Assembly: GCF_028288225.1 (NCBI RefSeq)
Contig: NZ_JAQBOC010000014.1
Location: 1-64,000 of the forward strand
Direction: 5' to 3'
Source of the DNA: Mucilaginibacter sp.
Lineage (GTDB): Bacteria; Bacteroidota; Bacteroidia; Sphingobacteriales; Sphingobacteriaceae
DNA: 64,000 bases
Shown: one piece after another, positions 60,847 to 64,000 of the stretch
Position numbering within the stretch: position 1 is the stretch's first letter
How the letters are laid out: every line of letters starts with the position of its first letter
Translations under genes and position numbers: made by a program
The notes under the pieces: generated by a model
Told to the model about the DNA's origin: nothing
The model's input: the letters and a program-made list of their open reading frames with translations, nothing else
Databases searched by the model: none

Positions 60847-62685
60847 ATGTTTTTAACCAACCTTAAACTCTGGAACTTTCGAATATTTGGAAGCGCGGGA
60901 TCGCTCGATATCCAAAAGCCAGATCTAAACCTTGATTTCAGCAAAGGGGTCAATGTACTCATTGGTGAAAATGATTCGGGCAAGACAGCTATTATCGACG
61001 CAATTAAAATGGTGCTCAAGACGCACAGCGCGGAATGGATAAAAGTGGAGGATGAGGATTTTTTTAGAGACGCCGACCGTTTCCGGATAGAATGTCGCTT
61101 TAAGGATATTAATGATGACGAGGCAAAATACTTTACCGAATGGATCGATTGGGTTGTTAACGATAAAAAGCTCGGTGAACCTTATTTGACTGTCTATTAC
61201 GATGTTTCACGTCGGGATAGTAAGATCATGCCTTCAGATATTAAAGCTGGTATTGATGATGCCGGCCATATATTGAACGCCGAAGCTAAAGAAATGTTGA
61301 GGACGACCTATTTGCGTCCGCTAAGGGATGCTAAAAGCGAACTCTCCCCCAAAAGAAATTCGCGCTTATCGCAGATATTGTACGCACATGCCGCCTTTGA
61401 TGATAAAAAGAACCATCGCTTAATGTCGTTGGCAAAAATACTTAACAAGGAAATATCAGGTTATTTTAAAGGCGAGGACGCGAGTGGGGTGGCATTACCG
61501 GCTGCTGATCTGCTCGGAAAAGGTGTCAAAGAGGTAATCGATATGTACCTGAACCAATTCTCTAAAAGAAATACGGAATTTGAAATGACGCCGGCCGATC
61601 TGAAGGGAATCCTGGAATCACTAAATTTGCTTTTTGAGGATGGCTATAATTTGGGATTGGGTAGTCACAATTTGTTATGCATCGCTTCAGAATTGCTGCA
61701 TTTGAAAAAAGATAACTGGGACGGTCTACGTTTAGGTTTGATAGAAGAGATCGAAGCACATTTACATCCGCAGGTACAGCTACAGGTGGTAGAAACCTTA
61801 AAAAAAGAATCGCAGGATATGCAGCTGATCTTTACTACGCATAGTCCAAATATCGGTTCGAAAATATTACTCGAAAATTTGATTATTTGCCATAAGGGAA
61901 GAGCATTCCCTCTAACAAAGGGAATGACCAAACTGGACAAAGACGACTACCAGTTCCTGGAAATATTCCTTGACACCACTAAAGCAAACTTGTTTTTTGC
62001 AAAAGGTATCATTTTAGTTGAAGGGTGGGCCGAGGAACTGCTTATTCCGGCTATCGCAAAAGCGATTGGAATTGACCTTACAGAATGCGGGGTAGCGGTT
62101 ATTAACGTAGGAAGCACTGCCTATCTTAGATTTTCAAAGGTGTTCCAGCGTGAAAATCCGCCATTGATAGATATTCCCGTGGCTATCGTTACGGATGTTG
62201 ATATCCGTACTTATGAAAAAGAGATAGTTTTAGACAAGGCCGGGAAAGTGGTTTTGGACAAGGATGGAAAGGTTACCTATGATTATGTTTTACGGGACGG
62301 ATCAACTGTCAAAGCTGAAACATTGGCTAAAAAAACCAAAATCGACGAATCATCTGATAATGTTCAATATTTCATCGCAGAAAATTGGACGTTGGAGTAC
62401 TGCCTTTTAAATTCAACCTGTATGCGCCCAGTTTTTGAGCCAATAATCAAAGCTATCCACAATCGTACGGACTGGATGGATATGGAAAAAGGGGTGGCGA
62501 AAATGCTGATCAATAAAACAGCTAACAAAACGGAGATAGCATACCGCATGGCGAAAACTTTATTATCGGCGCTGGAACTTGATCCGGGCAGGACAAAAGC
62601 ACCGTTGCTGGCAATCAACGGGATTGGAGCAGGTGACACTATTGATTATATCATCAAAGCGATCAAGCATGCCTCTGGAAATTGA
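60847..62685 (+). CDS. gajA: OLD-family ATPase/TOPRIM nuclease (Gabija GajA-like)
   Basis: This 612-residue protein has an ABC-type ATPase domain with Walker A GENDSGKT (residues 40-47) and Walker B-like LGLIEEIEAHLHP (about 297-308), and a C-terminal TOPRIM domain with FAKGIILVEGWAEELLIPAI (Glu392) and VTDVDIR, the metal-binding acidic residues. The UvrD-like helicase gene follows with a 17-base overlap. That pair, in this order, is the Gabija antiphage system, in which GajA cuts DNA. Length is close to that of characterised GajA. Confidence 0.88.
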   Translation: MFLTNLKLWNFRIFGSAGSLDIQKPDLNLDFSKGVNVLIGENDSGKTAIIDAIKMVLKTHSAEWIKVEDEDFFRDADRFRIECRFKDINDDEAKYFTEWIDWVVNDKKLGEPYLTVYYDVSRRDSKIMPSDIKAGIDDAGHILNAEAKEMLRTTYLRPLRDAKSELSPKRNSRLSQILYAHAAFDDKKNHRLMSLAKILNKEISGYFKGEDASGVALPAADLLGKGVKEVIDMYLNQFSKRNTEFEMTPADLKGILESLNLLFEDGYNLGLGSHNLLCIASELLHLKKDNWDGLRLGLIEEIEAHLHPQVQLQVVETLKKESQDMQLIFTTHSPNIGSKILLENLIICHKGRAFPLTKGMTKLDKDDYQFLEIFLDTTKANLFFAKGIILVEGWAEELLIPAIAKAIGIDLTECGVAVINVGSTAYLRFSKVFQRENPPLIDIPVAIVTDVDIRTYEKEIVLDKAGKVVLDKDGKVTYDYVLRDGSTVKAETLAKKTKIDESSDNVQYFIAENWTLEYCLLNSTCMRPVFEPIIKAIHNRTDWMDMEKGVAKMLINKTANKTEIAYRMAKTLLSALELDPGRTKAPLLAINGIGAGDTIDYIIKAIKHASGN

Positions 62686-64000
62686 AATCACAGATGCCCA
62701 AATAGGCTTGGCTGAAAGTGTACTTTTACCCGAAGGCAAAGGGTTCGATGACCAGCGGGTGGATTTTATAAAAAACCTAGCCACCCTTGATTTGCATGCG
62801 GTACCGGGTAGTGGCAAAACAACCGCCTTAATGGCAAAGTTGATTGCGCTTGAACAACATTTGCCCTTTACCGATAAGTCGGGTATTTTGGTGTTATCCC
62901 ATACTAATGCGGCTGTTGACGAGATCAAAAGTAAAATAGGGCATTTCTGCCCTAGATTGTTTAATTATCCGAATTACATCGGCACCATTCAGAGTTTCAC
63001 GGATGCGTTTTTGACCATTCCTTATTACAAAACATTACACCGGAAAAGGCCTGTGCGGATTGACAACGAGATATATAATGAGCACCATTACCCTGATCCG
63101 AAACTTAAATCATGGTTGGGGAAACGCGGAGATGGCGACGAGATACTTTATGACTATCGTTTAAAAGATGGGGACCAGTTGACCTACAAATTGGACGGTA
63201 CTCCTTTCAAATTCAAAACAGGCTCTACCTTTCAAAAAATATTGAACATAAAGAAAAAATAAGAGATGATGGCTTTCTGTGTTTCGACGATGCCTATATC
63301 CTTGCGGAGGAATATATTACAAATCATCCCCGTATGATCAACATTTTGCAAAAACGTTTTAAGTACGTATTTGTGGATGAAATGCAAGACATGGCAAAGC
63401 ACCAGTATGATCTGCTGGAAAAACTTTTTGCAGGAGCGCCCACTGGTGGTTACCAAAGAATAGGAGATAAAAATCAGGCTATCCATAATGATGAGTCCGA
63501 TATGGCTGACGTTTGGAAAGAAAGAAATGTTAAAGAACTAAATGGCAGCCATCGTCTCAATCCGTTGATCGCCGCCATTGTCGAACCTTTGGCATTAAAC
63601 GCTATTAAAATAACCGGCAGCAAATCAAATTCAGATGGAACATCCATTGATATCAGACCCGTAATGTTAGTTTATAACACCGCGTCGGTCAACAAGGTAA
63701 TTCCGAAATATGCCAAAATTATAAATGACTTGATAGCTGCCGGTAAAATTAATCCGAAAAGCGAAAATATCTTTAAGGCGGTGGCCTGGACAACAAGCCG
63801 GGCCGGTGACCGGAGCGGTATCTTCAAACTCAATCATTATTACCCGGATTTTTCGAAGGAGCAACTCAAATTACAGATCAATTATTCTTGCCTGGAAAGT
63901 TATTTACACTATTACGAAACCGGCCCTGCAAAACTGGCCTCGATACGGAAAAGTATTTTAAATGGTCTTTTGAAAGTATTTCGCCTTGAAAATATCCAAA
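62669..64000 (+). CDS. gajB: UvrD-like helicase (Gabija GajB-like), frameshifted and cut by window edge
   Basis: The start is the ATG at 62669 (MPLEIEITDAQIGL). Walker A is AVPGSGKTT (residues 44-52). The first frame stops at 63262, but the second frame carries on from about 63238: IRDDGFLCFDDAYILAEEYI and VFVDEMQDM (Walker B). The change is at an A6 run (63234-63239), where one missing A would restore a single frame of 444 or more residues to 64000. Motif order is that of UvrD/Rep superfamily 1 helicases. It may be expressed only after slippage, or be a sequence error. Confidence 0.85.

Noticed and set aside
46195..64000. Right attachment site of the element
   Set aside because: I scanned for a copy of the tRNA 3' end (TCCCGTCCATTCCGC) and did not find one, so the right end is assumed to lie outside.

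Overview
The window looks like a chromosome segment of a Bacteroidota species, most likely a Sphingobacteriaceae member near Mucilaginibacter or Pedobacter. This is inferred from protein families (DUF2911, DUF6249, SirB1-like, PIG-L and GCPII-like peptidases, Bacteroidota-type integrases), from the many TAnnTTTG -7 promoter boxes, from the scarcity of strong Shine-Dalgarno sequences, and from GC-rich palindromic repeats in an otherwise AT-leaning sequence. No rRNA, CRISPR array or complete insertion sequence was seen.

Positions 1-46000 are ordinary core genome. In order: a divergent SDR/HxlR pair; an RMND1/YagE-family membrane protein; prfB with its programmed +1 frameshift; an esterase; a SirB1-like protein; a methyltransferase; an Omp85-type barrel; a deoxyhypusine-synthase-like enzyme; a lipoprotein amidase; glnS; a B12-binding protein with an enoyl-CoA hydratase; an OMP; an NtrC-type regulator followed by a 74-residue DHp-like protein; an AI-2E-type transporter; a YtxH/holin-like envelope operon; a trp operon (trpE-trpG-trpC, without trpD) preceded by a Trp-Trp leader peptide and attenuator; a GCPII-like M28 peptidase; gltX; a histidine kinase with DinB; an ECF sigma factor with a probable anti-sigma protein; DUF2911; a YnfA-like protein; an SSS symporter with two small membrane proteins, one of only 47 residues; a PIG-L enzyme; a TetR-TolC-EmrA-EmrB drug-efflux operon; and a WG-repeat protein with a DUF2306 protein. 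The intergenic DNA carries several families of dispersed palindromic repeats. Some of these have become the stop codons, and in one case the start region, of neighbouring genes. A four-hairpin array with a 65-bp period (8956-9179) and a ~165-bp tandem repeat (37691-38240) stand out.

A tRNA-Asp gene at 46121-46194 marks the left boundary of an integrated element that runs off the right edge. It starts with a tyrosine recombinase, then an AbiE-type toxin-antitoxin pair, a winged-helix-like regulator behind a 22-bp perfect inverted repeat, a second recombinase operon, a structured non-coding block and two small HTH proteins. The structured block contains a 15-unit array in which GAT recurs exactly every 8 bp (52196-52315).

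The rest (53172-64000) looks like a defence or accessory island. One leftward group has a 632-residue protein of unknown family, a class III cyclase-fold protein and a PD-(D/E)XK nuclease. A second leftward operon has an unknown 236-residue protein, an Rx4H (HEPN-like) protein and a GNAT acetyltransferase. A rightward pair, gajA-gajB, is a Gabija-like OLD nuclease and UvrD-like helicase. The cyclase and gajB genes are each broken by a -1-type shift at an A6 run, which may be sequencing error, slippage or decay. The best candidates for undescribed systems are the cyclase/nuclease group, the HEPN/GNAT/236-aa operon and the 8-bp GAT array.
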